A DNA stretch of 64,000 nucleotides from Entomortierella parvispora (GCA_963573315.1 OY752142.1:1984001-2048000); one strand, 5' to 3'; shown: positions 43,824 to 56,771, numbered from the stretch's first letter. The notes: generated from the sequence alone by a model not told the origin. Numbers and translations: made by a program.

Positions 43824-44757
43824 ATAGGTCTACAACAACAAGAGTAAATAGGGAAGATGGTGGTGGCGCGACTTGGGGATTGGGCGTTTGAAACTGTGCA
43901 ACCCTTTTTTTTTTTTTATCTCGCGCTAGTGTGTGAATGCGACAGAGGTCCAATGGACTGTGCAATGGGGCCGAATGACGACGAGATGAATGGAGACGGA
44001 TGGAGGTGAAGGAGTGCGAATGAGGAAGACAGCAGAAAAAGCAGTGGAAGAGAAAAGAAAAAAGAGTGGACAGGAGCAGGAGCAAAGAAGAAAGAATGCC
44101 GATTCCCAAGTGGGCAGCCGACAACCAGGTCAAACAAGGCCGGAAAATGGGCGACGGTGAATGGTGCGTCTTTTTTTTTTCTTGTTTTCCTGCACTGCAG
44201 GGTGGCAATGAATGTTTGCAGGTGCAGCTGTCACTGTGCGTGTGAGTGCGTGTTTGTGTGGACACGGGCGTCTTCTTCTCTGTGCGATGCGATGCTGCAT
44301 CGTTGGACATCCGTCCCAGGATCGCAGCTGACCACCAGAGCGGGTCGTCGTAGGCTTCGTGCCACATACCGCCGGCTCAGCCAACCAACGGCCCCGCATG
44401 GTGACGGGCTCTTGGGACGCGTCGCTGCCCGACTCACGACCAAGCAGAACGCCACCATTCCGGTGCACGGGTCTGCACGGACAGACCATGCATGCCCCTG
44501 GGACCGTTGGTCCATCCTGCTCTGACGCCAATTCTCTTCTCTTCAGATAGAAGGATCAAAACAGAAAGGAAGCAATCCACTCCAACATGGGTTCCATCTT
44601 TCACTCGCACGCTGGTTGTCCAAGGAATTGAACCCAAATCATCCAGCGCTCCCTCTTCTCTTTCTCTTCTCTCCCTTCACCCTTTGCTTTCTTTTGACTG
44701 CCGTTGTGCATCCGCCCTGTTATCTGTCGTCACCTTCAAGACTCATATACCCACTCC
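43824..44757. promoter_or_regulatory. Divergent upstream region of the ATP-grasp and P4-ATPase genes
   Basis: About 930 bp without a supported gene; CT-rich near the P4-ATPase start and purine-rich near the ATP-grasp start. Open frames in both strands are low complexity. No specific element was identified. Confidence 0.5.
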
Positions 44758-47700
44758 ATGGCCCGTCCCCCTTCTCCCTCGAGGAAATCGCATGCCCTCC
44801 GGCCCTTGTTCGCCCTTGCACTCTTCCATGACCCCCCTCTTCCCAAAACAAAGCAGGTCTATGTCAACATCGACCCAGCCCTTGTCTATCCTTCAGATCC
44901 CTCTGCGCCCTCTCTCAGGTCAGGTCAGGATCAACATCATCCGTCCTTTTCTTCACCATCAACACAAGTACCACCATCATCATCATCACCCACACCATCG
45001 CTCCAGCAGGATTACGTCGGCCGTATCATTAGCAATAAGGTTGTCACCACCCAGTACTCGATCCTCAGTTTTCTTCCCAAGAACCTTTACCATCAATTTC
45101 GAAGAGTCGCCAACTTCTTCTTTCTTATGATCGTCATTCTGCAATGTATTGGACCCTTTCAGTCGATGGAGCCAGCTGTCAGCGCTTTGCCCCTGATCAT
45201 CATTGTCGGTCTAACGGCAGCTAGGGATGGCTTTGAGGATTGGAAGAGACATGAGGTTGATCAGACTGTAAACACTCGAAAGACCTTGGCTTTGCACAAT
45301 TGGAAGAACAGGACCATGGAGCAGAAGCTGGCTCATCATCACCATCGCCGACATCGGTCAAAATACACACGCTATCTACATCAGGATTCAGCTCCTGCTG
45401 TAGCCTTGTCAGGAGGGCGTCGTCAACAAAGCAAACGATCCTGGATCACCGGAAGGGTCTTGATCGTGTGCCGGATTATAAAGCGATTCTCTCGATCGCT
45501 GTTCAGATATATCAGGAACAGGTACAGGCTCTTGGCAAGGACAATAAGAAAAGTCTGGGGGCGACTGTTGAATGATCCAGCGAGCATGGACCAGGACACG
45601 GACCATGAGCTTGATATTTCCGATTCTGAGCAGCAAGGACACGCGCCTGAAGTCATAGGCTACAGCTATCGGCGTCATTCGACCAGCTGCAACCCGGAGG
45701 AACTCCATCTCGCAAAAGCGACAGGGGAACTATATCAACTCACCGAAGAACCACTAGAGAACGATCTCTCCAACCCCTATTGGCGCCCACGCCTCTGGCA
45801 AGAGGTCCAAGAAGGCGACATGATTCTATTGCGACGAAATGATTTTATCCCAGCAGACCTATTAATCCTCTCCAGTTCTGAACCCGAGCCTATGTGCTAC
45901 GTCGAGACCATGAATCTCGATGGCGAGACCAACCTAAAGATCCGGCAATGTGTCCCGAGCCTTGACCCTCTCTGCACACCAGAGGAGTGCTCTCAGATAA
46001 AGTTCTGGGTCGACAGCGAGGGACCTAACAACAACTTGCTCAAATATCATGGAGCGGTGGTGTTTCCATCAGATCCTGAATCGGTAACAGGATCTCGACG
46101 CGTAGGCATTGACTTGAACCATCTCCTCCTACGCGGCTGTGTCCTCAGGAATACAGAGTGGGTCATTGGCCTTGTCATCTTTACAGGGGCTGATACAAAG
46201 CTGCAGATGAACTCTGGACGTGTGCCAAGCAAGCGTAGTGACATGGAGCGAAAAATGAATTTTCAGATGTAAGGAGATCCCTTCGCCTGATCTGCAAATT
46301 GGGATAGCTTTGCCTTTTTGTTCTAGTCTTTTCATATTCAGGTCTTGCTAACTGCGTTTCTATTATGATAGATTTATCAACTTGATAGTACTGGGAGTCA
46401 TCTGCATCTTTTTTGCACTGATGAGTCGAAAATGGGAAAGACACAGCTTAGCCATTGGAGCACCCTTTACTACTTCAGACAGCTCAAGTTCATATAGCAA
46501 TCCAGCCTTTTCATCATTCATCTCCTTTATGTAAGTGCAATCAGTCTCCTCTGCTGTCTACAGTTCAAAACTTGACTCCTTAGCTCCACTTCCAAACGAT
46601 CTTTTCTTTCTAGGATGAGTATAATCACTTTTCAGAATTTGGTCCCTGTGGCTCTTTATCTGACGGTCGAGGGTGTGAAAACCATCCAGGTAAGGACTCA
46701 TTTCTTTGTTTTACACCAACGTGGCATAGATGACTTCTTGACCATTAGTGTGTATCTTTGTTGTACATAGGCATATTTCATCTATCAAGACCTTGGCCTC
46801 TATTATGAGAAACGGGATGTACCCTGTATGCCACGCAGCTGGAATCTATCGGACGATCTAGGGCAGATCGAATACATATTTTCAGACAAAACAGGCACAC
46901 TTACGACCAATCAAATGGAATTCAAAAAGTGCTCGATTCAAGGACACGTCTTTGACTTTACTCCTTCAACAACAGTAACAACATCAGAAGCAGAGGAAGC
47001 AGCAATGGCAGCGTCTGATGTGGCGCATCAACGAAATGGGAAACCAATTGATGGAAATGACTCCTTGCCACTTGTGCATTCACAATTGCAAAATAAGCGC
47101 CCCTCTCTTAACGACAAAGAAGATCCGTTAGTCATAGAGATTCTAGGGCCAACAGATGACGGCGACATTGAGTCCGAAAGAGAATCAACCGATACTGGTG
47201 TGCCAGGGGTAGACGGTTCACAGCGACGTAGATCCAGCCATAATACTTTGGTGGATCGGTCGCAACACAACCCCTTCGGACTTGGCATCGATCCCTCTGC
47301 CCAACATGACGTTTCACGTGTGTCAGAAGATGACGAGGAGGGTACAAAGAGCGGCCATATTTGGTCCAGGAAGTCCTCCGGTGCCACTGCTGTCCAGGAA
47401 GAATCCGCTGCGAGTCAACTTCCATTTGAATTGGTATCAGCTACTCATAATAGCTGCCCTGGCGATGATGCAGATGGAAATGTAAACAGCGATAACAATG
47501 GATCCCAGGGTTCAGCTGCGTTGCAAGGAGCGACGGATGACTTTTTCCTCATTCTAAGCATCTGTCACACCGTTCTTGTCTCTACTGTCGCCGCCGAAAA
47601 GACACATACCGTTGAGTCCTGCTCAGCTCCCCATTTCCCTGGCGCAGTGAACGAGAGCATCCGCGTCCCCTCTGACACTGATTATCAAGCACAGAGTCCT

Positions 47701-50700
47701 GACGAGCTTGCTCTTGTCATTGCATCCAAAGGGTTAGGATATACATTTCTTGGTCGAGAGGTAGACGTCATTTTGATGGCTCATCCACGCGAACAAGAGC
47801 CCAGACGGTACCAGATTCTGAACGTCCTCGAATTCAACAGCACCCGTAAACGAATGAGTGTCATCGTCAAACGACAACGGCCGAGCTCTGTCCCGGCGCT
47901 GGGGGAATCTGACCACAACGAGGGCAGTGGCGAGCACAACGAGGAGGAGGAGATCTTGCTTCTGACCAAAGGAGCAGACAATATTATCTTTGAGAGGCTC
48001 GTAAAAGGACAGGATCAGGTCGTGCAGGAAACCACTGCTCACTTTCAATCTTTTGCACGGGATGGGCTTCGTACCCTCTGTCTGGCTTATAAACTCTTGG
48101 ATCCGAAAGAGTACCGCGGCTGGTCAGATCGATACCATTTCGCGTCAACCTTTGTGGAGGGAAGTGGCACTAGCACGGTGGAATCAATGGACCCTCAAAG
48201 CGATCAGCTCAAAGTCCTTCCTGACGGCCAAGATATTGTCATTACCGACCCAGGACGAAACCTTCGGAAATCCTTTAAAGCGTCGACTCGTCAAGAGATG
48301 TTAGAGGAGCTCGGGGAGGAAATGGAGAGAGACTTGGTTCTCTTGGGAGGCACAGGGATTGAAGATCGACTGCAAGATGGCGTTCCAGAGACAATTCGGC
48401 TGTTGAAGCGGGCTGGAATCAAGGTCTGGATGCTGACAGGAGATAAAATGGAGACCGCGATCAGCATTGGCGTCTCGACAGGTCTTTTGAGTCAAGGAAG
48501 CGATAAAGGTGCAGAAGCCGTCGGTCAGCTTTCTCGTTCAAAAAGTCGAACGGAAAGTATCAATAGAGAAGAAGGGAGGGATAATATTGCAGTTGCTCAA
48601 AACAATCGCTCGTTGTCTCCCCTACCCAAAAATATCGGCGCAGACGCACCAGAGGATTCTCCCTCGTGCTCGGATATAGAGCTGGTTCTCATTCGGGGTG
48701 ATTACGAACCCGAGAAATATCCTATTCATCGTTGCCAGCAACAACCTCACGAGAGCGGCCCCAGCGACGGCGATCCTGTCATCCAGAAGAATGAACACCC
48801 TGTCATGGCGCAAATCCGAACTGCCTTGACCTCCTTCAAGGTCTCTCGGGATCCCGCATGGGATATGGCAAGGGCTAGATCAAACGAAATCCAGGCTGCT
48901 GACCACAGCCGTGGCTCCGATACTCCAAGTATGACCGAAAAGTCAGAGACTACAGATCAAGGTGGCAGTACCGCTCACAACAGCCACGACGGCCCAGGCT
49001 TTGGCGACTACTTGCCTTGGCGAATGTATGAGCGATGGGAGCCTCCCATGGTCACAAAACCATTCCTGGATTCAATATCGTCCATCAAAAGAAAAGCTAC
49101 AACAGCAACCTTGGGCAGTGGAAAAAAAAGTCCGGTTTGCCGACAGAGCCGGAATACAGCCTTGGTTATTGATGGTCTAGCACTCAAGTTTGCCTTGGAG
49201 GACCCGGCGTGCAAGGAGCTTTTGCTTGAGCTCGCTTGCGAATGTTCCGCCGTGGTCTGTTGCCGTGTTTCTCCCATCCAGAAAGCCATGGTGGTCAAGA
49301 TGGTCAAAGACTCGAAAAAAGTCATGACACTCTCGATTGGTGACGGGGCCAACGATGTGTCCATGATTCAGGAAGCACACATCGGGATTGGAGTTGCGGG
49401 AGAAGAAGGACTCCAGGCCGTGATGGCCAGCGATTATTCCATCGGTCAGTTCAGGTTCTTGGCTCGACTGCTGCTCGTCCACGGTCACTACGCCTACCTT
49501 CGAAACTCTTCCATGGTGATGCTGTTCATCTACAAGAACATCATCGGTATTGGAGCCTTATTCTGTTACGAGTTTGTCTGCGGTTTTTCGTCGGTACCTG
49601 CTTTTGAGTACTCCTACATCTTGCTCTACAATGTGGTCTTTACGGTTTTCCCACCCTTGATCATTGGGATTTTTGATCGGGATATTGGTCCTGGGGTCCT
49701 AATGTCCTTCCCCGAGCTCTACAAGGTTGGATTATTGCAGGAAGAGTTCACGAACACTCGATTTCTGATTTACTCTTTTGAGGGCATCTTTCAGTCAATC
49801 CTCTGTTTCGTGATTCCTTATTTCAGTTATCAAATTGGTACCGTCGACTCCTCAGGGCTCGTACAAGAGATGTATCCGATGGGTCTGGCCATGGCTGTGT
49901 CTAGTATTGCGCAGGCAAACATCTTTGCGGCTGTAGTCAGTCAGTCATTTTCTGGATTCCACGTCCTCTTCATCTGGGGATCGGTGGTCTTAATCTTTGT
50001 CTACTCAGCCTTGTATTCCTTGTTGCCAAAGGCTCTGTCCCAGGCGAATCCCAACTACGAATTTGTTTACAGCGTAATGGCCACGGCGACGTTCTGGGCT
50101 GTCATTGTGTTGACAATTGTCTGCTGTAATATTCCGAGACTGGCCGCCAGGTACATACGGAGAATGTATTATCCAAAGGATCTTGATATTTTACAGGAGG
50201 TTTGTCATATGAAGAATATGGACCATCGCGTCCTCGTGGAGGACATGTCCGAGATACACCGAGCGCCTAGCGCACAGTCAGGTATACTGCAACAAAGCAA
50301 TCACCAGCCGACGGTCAGCTCAGTCCTGGTGGAAGAGTCAGGTTCTGGAATCAATTCTTCAGAAAAGAACAAGACTCTGGACACAAGAAATGCATCGACT
50401 TATCGCGCTCTGGGTCGATATTTGAGGTTGGATTGGACCTGGGGTCTTGTTCCTGCATCCGCTCCTACAAAAACGTGTTCAGTCGCGACTTTTCCTTCGG
50501 ACGAGAGTGTAGCTCCCCCGGCTGTCTCGTTTTCATTGGATACTAGCAACGCAGGAGGACCATCTCTGGCAAATGTACCTGAACCGATAGAGAAAACGAA
50601 ACCAGCGACGCTTTCCCCATCCTTGAGGAGGTACACGCCTATGGCTCGCTCTCGGGAGGGGTCAGATCGTCTGGATTCACCCTCTTCAGCCCACTCATCA

Positions 50701-51384
50701 GGACTTAATGTAAACTATTCCGGCTCACGGCGTTTCCTTACCCCCATGGACGGCGACGCTGGTAGCTCCGAGATCTTCCAACCTTCGAATCCCTCATTAA
50801 TTCTCCGAAGGCAGCACCTTCAACAAGTGCGTCATCGACTCCAGGAAGGAGAGGCACAGTCACTCCAAAGTGCGTCCCCGACGTTTGTCGATTCGGATCC
50901 ACAATGTACGTTTGGAGCCTCGCGTATGAACTTGAGCGGAACCCATATTGGCGTCAGTGACCCACTCTCGTCCAAGCCTCCGACTCCCATCTTGGGTTTC
51001 GGTTTTGCTCAGGTATGAAAACAAAGGGAATTGGGCTAGAATAAGCCAGTATCTTGGAGAAAGGTACTTTTCGTTTGTTCTTGCTTTGAAACTAATTCTC
51101 CCTGCCTTTTTTTTTTCTTTCTTTTCTTTCTTTAGGAGGAGGGTATGGCGGACATAATTCTTGGAACCAGCTTTTACAACCAACTCCAGGCCAGCAGGGG
51201 CAGTAGCGCCAGTGTTGGCCAACAGAGCGGCCAGAGTTCTAGTAGTGGTGGTGGCGGCCCAAGACAAGGTGCAAACGCGAGTACTAGTGAGGGTGTCATG
51301 AACCCACCGACCCTGAGGAGAACCCTCTCCTCCACCTCCTCCGCAACAAGGAACCACAACCAAATCAATCGCGATGAAAAATAG
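44758..51384 (+). CDS. P4-type phospholipid-translocating ATPase (flippase, Dnf-like)
   Basis: Five exons: 44758-46268, 46372-46530, 46614-46689, 46771-51012, 51136-51384, 2078 residues. It uses ATP to move phospholipids from the outer to the inner leaflet. Hallmarks: an N-terminal VYVNIDPALV and NKVVTTQYSILSFLPKNLYHQFRR block; actuator ETMNLDGETNLKIRQC (DGET in place of TGES, diagnostic of P4); phosphorylation site FSDKTGTLTTNQMEFKKCS with Asp at about residue 621; nucleotide-binding LLTKGADNIIFERL; hinge SIGDGANDVSMIQEAHIGIG; then ANFF- and FARLLLVHGHY-type membrane blocks and ten helices in all. It is longer than the usual 1100-1650 residues because of Ser/Asp-rich insertions in the nucleotide-binding domain (near 47000-47500 and 48500-48950) and a long tail. 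The last exon extends the tail by 82 residues past an in-intron stop. Most like Dnf-class; substrate unknown. Confidence 0.93.
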
Positions 51385-51614
51385 TGGCAATACAAAAGGA
51401 AAGGGAGCAACTCATGATAACCAAAATACAGTCAAATTACTTCTCTGTTAAACATAACATGATAGGATGAGGGAGGACTTTTGGATTTATGATGGTTCGT
51501 TTCTTTATAAATGTATAAGAGATGATGAGATTAGATATAAGAAAAAAGAAGAGAGAGACGGGCAATAGGAAATATAGGAAGCAGGTGCGCGTGGGTAATA
51601 AAAAAGGGGGAGTC

Positions 51615-54287
51615 CTAGAGGGGCCCCCCAAATCCTGAAGTAAAGCTGCCATCCATAAGTCTTTGCATCACTTCCCGTCTCTTGGCCTCCTCCTTCTTTT
51701 TACGTTCAATATCATCCGAGTTTGTAGACGTGCCAGATTTACCGCTCCTCACACTGGCTGCATCAGAGCTGATGAGGCCCATAGTCGAAGGCGCTGCTCT
51801 TGGAATGCTGCCCGTCATAGAATTGTTGAGCGAGAGATCTGTCGTCGAGCCGGTGCCAGTCATGCCAGTCATGCCAGACCGAATGCTAGCGGACGACGAT
51901 GCTGCTGCTGCTGCAGCGGCTGCAGCGGCGGCGGCTTTAGACTTTGATCCTGGGAAAGAGAAGAAGGATTGCTTCGGTGCCGGTGCTGGTGTCTGTGCTG
52001 GAGGAGGGGGTGAAACAGGTGGCGGTGTCAATGGTTCCGTGTTCCAGTGCGGAGGAGGAGCGGATCCCAAGAGTGAGGCTCGATTCCGAACCATTGGGTG
52101 GGGGAGGGCCGTTCCCTGAGATCCGTTCATCGACAAGCGGTTGTATTCGGGGGATCCAGGAATCAGGGGAGGGGGCGGTGAAGGTTGGAAGATGCCATAA
52201 ATGTTTTGTTGTTGAGACATGTAGGGTGCTGGTCCACCGCGAGAGTCCTCTTGATCCTGAGAACGCCATGCATGCTCGGCAGAGATGCTTTGACTTTGAG
52301 ACTGTTGCTGTTGCAGCTTCAGTTGTTGCTGCTGCAACATCTTTTTGGCTGCGATCATGACTTTGAGCGATCGGATTTGAAGTCCTGTTTGCTGAGAGAG
52401 CGCTGCAGTCTCGTACACCATGGCCGCTGTCGACATGTTGAGCATTTGGTGAAGCGCATGTGTTGCCAAGTCTCGGAGACGATCCAATCCGTACATGTCG
52501 GCGAGTAAGAGCAATTGAGAAAGCACCTGGGCGTGATGCTGCTGAGCGGTGACCAGGTGATCAGTATACAGGTATTGCAAGAATGCCAGCACAACAGTAT
52601 ATGGCTCTGGGAGAGATAGAGTCCTCTTCGAGAACAAGGAAGGGTCGGCCTCTTCTCCTTCTTGAGACTTGTCGAGTCCAGCGACTGCATCTAGCTCCTC
52701 TTGTTCCCGAAGTAGTGCCCCAAAGTAAGGCCAACGCGCCGACAAGATCGCAGAGTTGACAGGGATTCTCTGGTTGTCCATCGTGAGAATTTCAAAATCC
52801 GCCATGGATGGGTCATTCAACAGCCCAAGACCAAGTTCCTGTGCTGTCTGAGTCATGGTGGTTGGTGGGTGCTGATAAATTCCAAAGGCCTCCAGATCCA
52901 CTATGGAGACATGCTCAAAGTTGGTCTGGCGCTGGTTATAATCGTCCGAGAGACTCCTGTACTTGTTGCCAAAGACAAGGAAAGCGTTTGCACTTTCCAT
53001 CAGTAGTCCCCTGTTCCAGGATCCAGAGTTGAAGACCGAGCCCGTGTCAATTCTGGTCCAGACCAAGCTCGAGAGGTTCAGCGACCAGATGCTGAAGGAT
53101 TGTTGTGTACTGGTGAGGTAAGTACCGGAGAGTAAAAGATGTTGGCCAGCAACTGCTCCAGTCGGGAATCGGAGTCCTGGGGGCAAGAGGCTTCCAGACA
53201 TGTCCTTGGAGTGCTCTTGCATTTGAAATGAAGGTGGGTTCATGACCTGCAGCTCACGTTTCACATCCGTGAAGTTGAAGTTGGAGTACAGATAAATGGG
53301 ATGCTCCTCTTGCTGGACAGGCGTAGTTTGAATGTGGGACAGTCGGTAGATTGAAGACCGATGGTCCTTTGGAGGAGAGCTGCCGAAACTGCCAGCCGAG
53401 CCAGAGAGACGAGCCATGGGCCCACCTTTCTTGGGAAGGGCGAGGTTGGATGCGCTCTTGCGAAGGGAGGGTGTGTAGTGAAGCGAGGTGTTTGAGGAAG
53501 CCTTGCGGAGGTACGAGGTCGGGAAGCCATCCGTGCTGGATCCTGTGGGGGAGAGCTGCCCGGAATTTTGTTCGAGCTCACTTCCGATCTGGGGGATGGT
53601 TAATCCTTTGCCGCTGCCACTGACAGCGATGGAGCGATATGATCCGCAATGACGGTCGAACGGCATAGAGCTGACCCACTGCCAGCTGTCGAGGTCCAGA
53701 ACGTTAATATATTCGATGTAGTGGTTGCCAATATCCTGACCTCCGATGGTCACTAGTTTGTTGCCAGAGATGCTTGACAAGTGGGCGTATCTGGGTTTGG
53801 GTGAATGCTCGGAGGAGGGGATGCGGACTTTGCGCCACTGGAGGAGTTCAAGATCGAGGACTTTGATGTCGTCAAACACGACCAGGTCTTGGGCCTGACC
53901 ATCCTCGGTTGTAGGGCCTGGGCCCATTCCTCCAAAGAAAACGATCGAGTTCTTGTAGGCGTTTGCAGAGTGAAAGTAGCGCTCTGAGGGAGGGGCAGAG
54001 ATTTCGACCTCGTCCTCGGCACCGGGGTCGCCGATCGCAGTAGTATTGGTTGGCATCACGTTAACAATGTGCGACACGTTCTCCCATCGGAACTCTTCAA
54101 GATGGAGGATGTAGAGCGAGTTTGTCATCTGTCTGTTCTGGACGAGACGACCTCCAAACAGATACATTTTGTCGTCGACGATGGTCATGGTCGCGCCGAC
54201 GAGGGGTGGGGGGATGTCACCGGTGGTGATGCGTGAGGTTGTGGTCAGGTCCGAGATGGACTGGAGTCCTGGTGCTGGTGCTGGCAT
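51615..54287 (-). CDS. Kelch-repeat / BTB protein (Ral2/Mds3/Pmd1-like)
   Basis: Single exon, 890 residues. Kelch blades occupy about residues 25-235 (MYLFGGRLVQNRQMTNSLYI, SERYFHSANAYKNSIVFFGG, PKPRYAHLSSISGNKLVTIG, NVLDLDSWQWVSSMPF), with more blades around 330-480 (LLLSGTYLTSTQQSFSIWSL). A BTB/POZ domain lies at about 490-640 (MADFEILTMDNQRIPVNSAI ... SLPEPYTVVLAFLQYLYTDH ... LLLLADMYGLDRLRDLATHA). The C-terminal part has polyglutamine (LKLQQQQSQSQ), proline-rich and polyalanine tracts. Family members in yeasts (S. pombe Ral2, S. cerevisiae Mds3/Pmd1) act in Ras or TOR/pH signalling, and animal LZTR1 has a similar layout. Whether this one is a CUL3 adaptor or a Ras regulator is inference. 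Confidence 0.78.
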   Translation of the reverse strand: MPAPAPGLQSISDLTTTSRITTGDIPPPLVGATMTIVDDKMYLFGGRLVQNRQMTNSLYILHLEEFRWENVSHIVNVMPTNTTAIGDPGAEDEVEISAPPSERYFHSANAYKNSIVFFGGMGPGPTTEDGQAQDLVVFDDIKVLDLELLQWRKVRIPSSEHSPKPRYAHLSSISGNKLVTIGGQDIGNHYIEYINVLDLDSWQWVSSMPFDRHCGSYRSIAVSGSGKGLTIPQIGSELEQNSGQLSPTGSSTDGFPTSYLRKASSNTSLHYTPSLRKSASNLALPKKGGPMARLSGSAGSFGSSPPKDHRSSIYRLSHIQTTPVQQEEHPIYLYSNFNFTDVKRELQVMNPPSFQMQEHSKDMSGSLLPPGLRFPTGAVAGQHLLLSGTYLTSTQQSFSIWSLNLSSLVWTRIDTGSVFNSGSWNRGLLMESANAFLVFGNKYRSLSDDYNQRQTNFEHVSIVDLEAFGIYQHPPTTMTQTAQELGLGLLNDPSMADFEILTMDNQRIPVNSAILSARWPYFGALLREQEELDAVAGLDKSQEGEEADPSLFSKRTLSLPEPYTVVLAFLQYLYTDHLVTAQQHHAQVLSQLLLLADMYGLDRLRDLATHALHQMLNMSTAAMVYETAALSQQTGLQIRSLKVMIAAKKMLQQQQLKLQQQQSQSQSISAEHAWRSQDQEDSRGGPAPYMSQQQNIYGIFQPSPPPPLIPGSPEYNRLSMNGSQGTALPHPMVRNRASLLGSAPPPHWNTEPLTPPPVSPPPPAQTPAPAPKQSFFSFPGSKSKAAAAAAAAAAAASSSASIRSGMTGMTGTGSTTDLSLNNSMTGSIPRAAPSTMGLISSDAASVRSGKSGTSTNSDDIERKKKEEAKRREVMQRLMDGSFTSGFGGPL

Positions 54288-54780
54288 CGCGAACTATGTG
54301 TATGAGGAGAGGGGTTTGTATGGAAGGGAGATCGGCAGGATGGATAATAAAAAGACAAAGAGGAGGAGGAGGAGGGCTCAGATTGTCGATTGAATGCAGA
54401 ATTCTGCGAATCGGGAAGACCTTGAGCCGTGGGAGATGTGATGGTAGCACAAAGGATGGGCGCAAAGGGTGGGGAAGATAAAAAAGGGAGGGAAAAACTG
54501 ATTGTTTGTTGGAAGAACGATGGGAAGGAGGCGAAGGGTCGAGAGCAGGAGGGGACGAGCAGCGAGGACGGACATTCGATGGAAAGAAGAAAGAAGGAGC
54601 GTTAGAGGGTTGGTGTCCAGAACAAGGGTGTGTCCAGAACGAGGGCCTGGAGCATTGTGGATTGGAGTTTTCGCACGGTGTGGCCAGGGAGAGTCGGGGA
54701 GGGGCAGGTATCCGGGGGTAAGGAAGCATCGATGCAACAAGCTGCCCTTTGCTTGCCCCCTTCTCCTCGGCAGTTGCACC

Positions 54781-54820
54781 GATGCACTGATTGCACTGAT
54801 TGCACTGATTGCTTGATTGC
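54781..54820. repeat. Tandem 9-bp repeat (TGCACTGAT)n
   Basis: Three to four head-to-tail copies of TGCACTGAT, with degenerate copies either side (GATTGCTTGATTGCAC). Confidence 0.75.
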
Positions 54821-55688
54821 ACACCGATGCATTGACGCACCATGCGCGAGGTGTGCGATTCGCTCTGTTTCATCTGGAAGGGGAAGCAAGATTGGGAGGG
54901 ATGCGCGTACCTTTATGAGAGGAATGGAACGAGATGCAGAGGAAGATGAGGAAGATGAAGATGAAGAAGATGATGAGGGAGGGTGGAGAAGAGAGGAGAG
55001 AGAGACAGGAGGAATGGCGAGGAGATGAGATGGGAGGGCGAGGAGAGACGAGGGAGGTCGAGGTCGGGCGAGGAAAGGAAGGAGAGGGAAGGGAAGAAAC
55101 ATGCAAGCGACGCCTCTTTGCTCAATAATCCATCCATCCATCCAGCCCTGCTGCAATCCAGTCCCCAGTCGGTGGGTCCGTCGCTCCGTCGGTTGGTGTT
55201 GCCCTGGCCCCTCCTTCCTTCGCCCTTCCCTTCCTGTACCTCCATCCTCGTCTCGTTCCTTCTGTCGATGGTCGCTCCTCTCTCTGTCAGGCCAGATCGC
55301 CTCTGCCTCCTCCCAAAGGCGTGATCTCGTCCGTCAATGGTCGCCACTCGCTCATGACACAATTGCGCTGGCCACCTGTTTAGGACAAGCAATTGTTTTG
55401 TTTGCTACGAAACAATCGACAACCTGCACAGACTGACTGTTGCTTTGAGAAGGTGGGCGTGGGCCTGGCAGGGCATAAAGGCAATGCGATGCATCTGCAG
55501 GCTGTGGGTCGCTCTCTGCTCTTTTCTGGCTCCCTCCTCTCACTCTCACACTCTCTCTCTCACTCTTACTTACTTCCCTTTTTTGCCATGCTGAAGGAAT
55601 AAAAATCGGCCGCGGCCCTCCATAAGAGGCGTTTGGGCGTAAAAACCAAGACGCGCTGACATCCAAAATCCATTGCTGCAAAAGGGGT

Positions 55689-55717
55689 GCTCTCTCTTTC
55701 TCTCTCTCTCTCTCTTT
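55689..55717. repeat. (CT)n microsatellite
   Basis: CT dinucleotide run with one TTTC interruption, about 29 bp. Confidence 0.8.
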
Positions 55718-56771
55718 GTCGGTCTGTCCGTCCATTCAGTTTTATCTGCGTCGGATCAAGAACACCCATCATTGTTTTGCTATTGTTTCGACAGGTAAAC
55801 AAACCAGAAATGAACGGGCCAAAGCGCACTTTCTTTTCATTTCTTTTTGGGACCTAATATTGTATTGGGGGCAAGGCTTTGCACTTCAGAAACAAGTGAA
55901 AAAGAGCTTGGTGGTTGAACCATGTACTGAACTGTATGTGCTAGCTTGCTGTCTTTGTATGGGCTGGGGTAAGGAGGTAAGCCCGCTGTAGTAAATATAA
56001 AATGTCTCCAGGTAAGAACCCAGTTTCGAACAATGAAATGAAAGACTCCTCTTCATTCAAGAGAGCCTTTCCAGTATTGAAAAAGTTGTGCTTTCTTTCA
56101 ACTCTCTGCCTCCTTGGTAGGCCCTGCGTTCAGCACTGTGGGAATGAACGGAAAATTGAAAGATAAAGCAAATCATGAAGAGCCCCTGCTCCACTGAGCC
56201 ACAGATTGGCACTTTTTTTTATCCCTTTTTCTTTTTTTTTTTTTTGCTCTCAACTGTTGCGCGGCATCTGGGGGAGGCAAACCAACAGTAGGGGGGAAGA
56301 ACAAAAAAGAATGAAGGATTCAGGTCAAAGACAATGATTACCATATTGCGTCTCTTGAGGACGTGCATCTGGACAATGCTCGAGGCGCCTCGTCGGGATT
56401 GGTCCTTGAGAGAACCAAAAAAAGTGCGTGTGCAAAAATGATCCCAGCCTCAAATGGATTTCTTTCTTCCTTGGCTGAGAAAGAAAAAGAAAGCAAAAAA
56501 TGAAAGGAGACAGGGTTAGAGTTATCGCAGCCCCGCCATTTAGAGGGCCGTTGCTGGTCAAGGTTCTTCAGTCAGTCTGGTGCTTTGACGGCTGTGCCTG
56601 CAGGCCTCGATGAATGGATGGCGAGCGGAGACCCATTGCAAAGGTTAACGCGCAGTGAGTTGGAAGAAGCGGTACATTCAAACTAATGCAAAGAAACCTG
56701 TTCGTGTTCAGGAAGCGGCGGATCTTTATTGCCACAAATGTACCTAAAATAAATACGACTTTTCCTCTTGG

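Larger units (their letters stand above)
54288..56771. other. 2.5 kb gene-free stretch with simple repeats
   Basis: Upstream of the kelch-BTB gene (minus) and downstream of the SREK1IP1-like gene (minus). 54300-55090 is purine-rich on + (CT-rich leader of the kelch gene). 54781-54820 carries tandem TGCACTGAT units, and 55689-55717 a CT repeat. All open frames are low complexity or without recognisable motifs. No tRNA, snRNA or snoRNA signature was seen by eye, but a small structured RNA cannot be excluded. Confidence 0.5.

Noticed and set aside
54217-54873. Minus-strand frame of about 218 codons upstream of the kelch-BTB gene
   Set aside because: It lies in the CT-rich leader and gives Ser/Pro/Leu low complexity plus the tandem 9-bp repeat; it overlaps the kelch start in a different frame.
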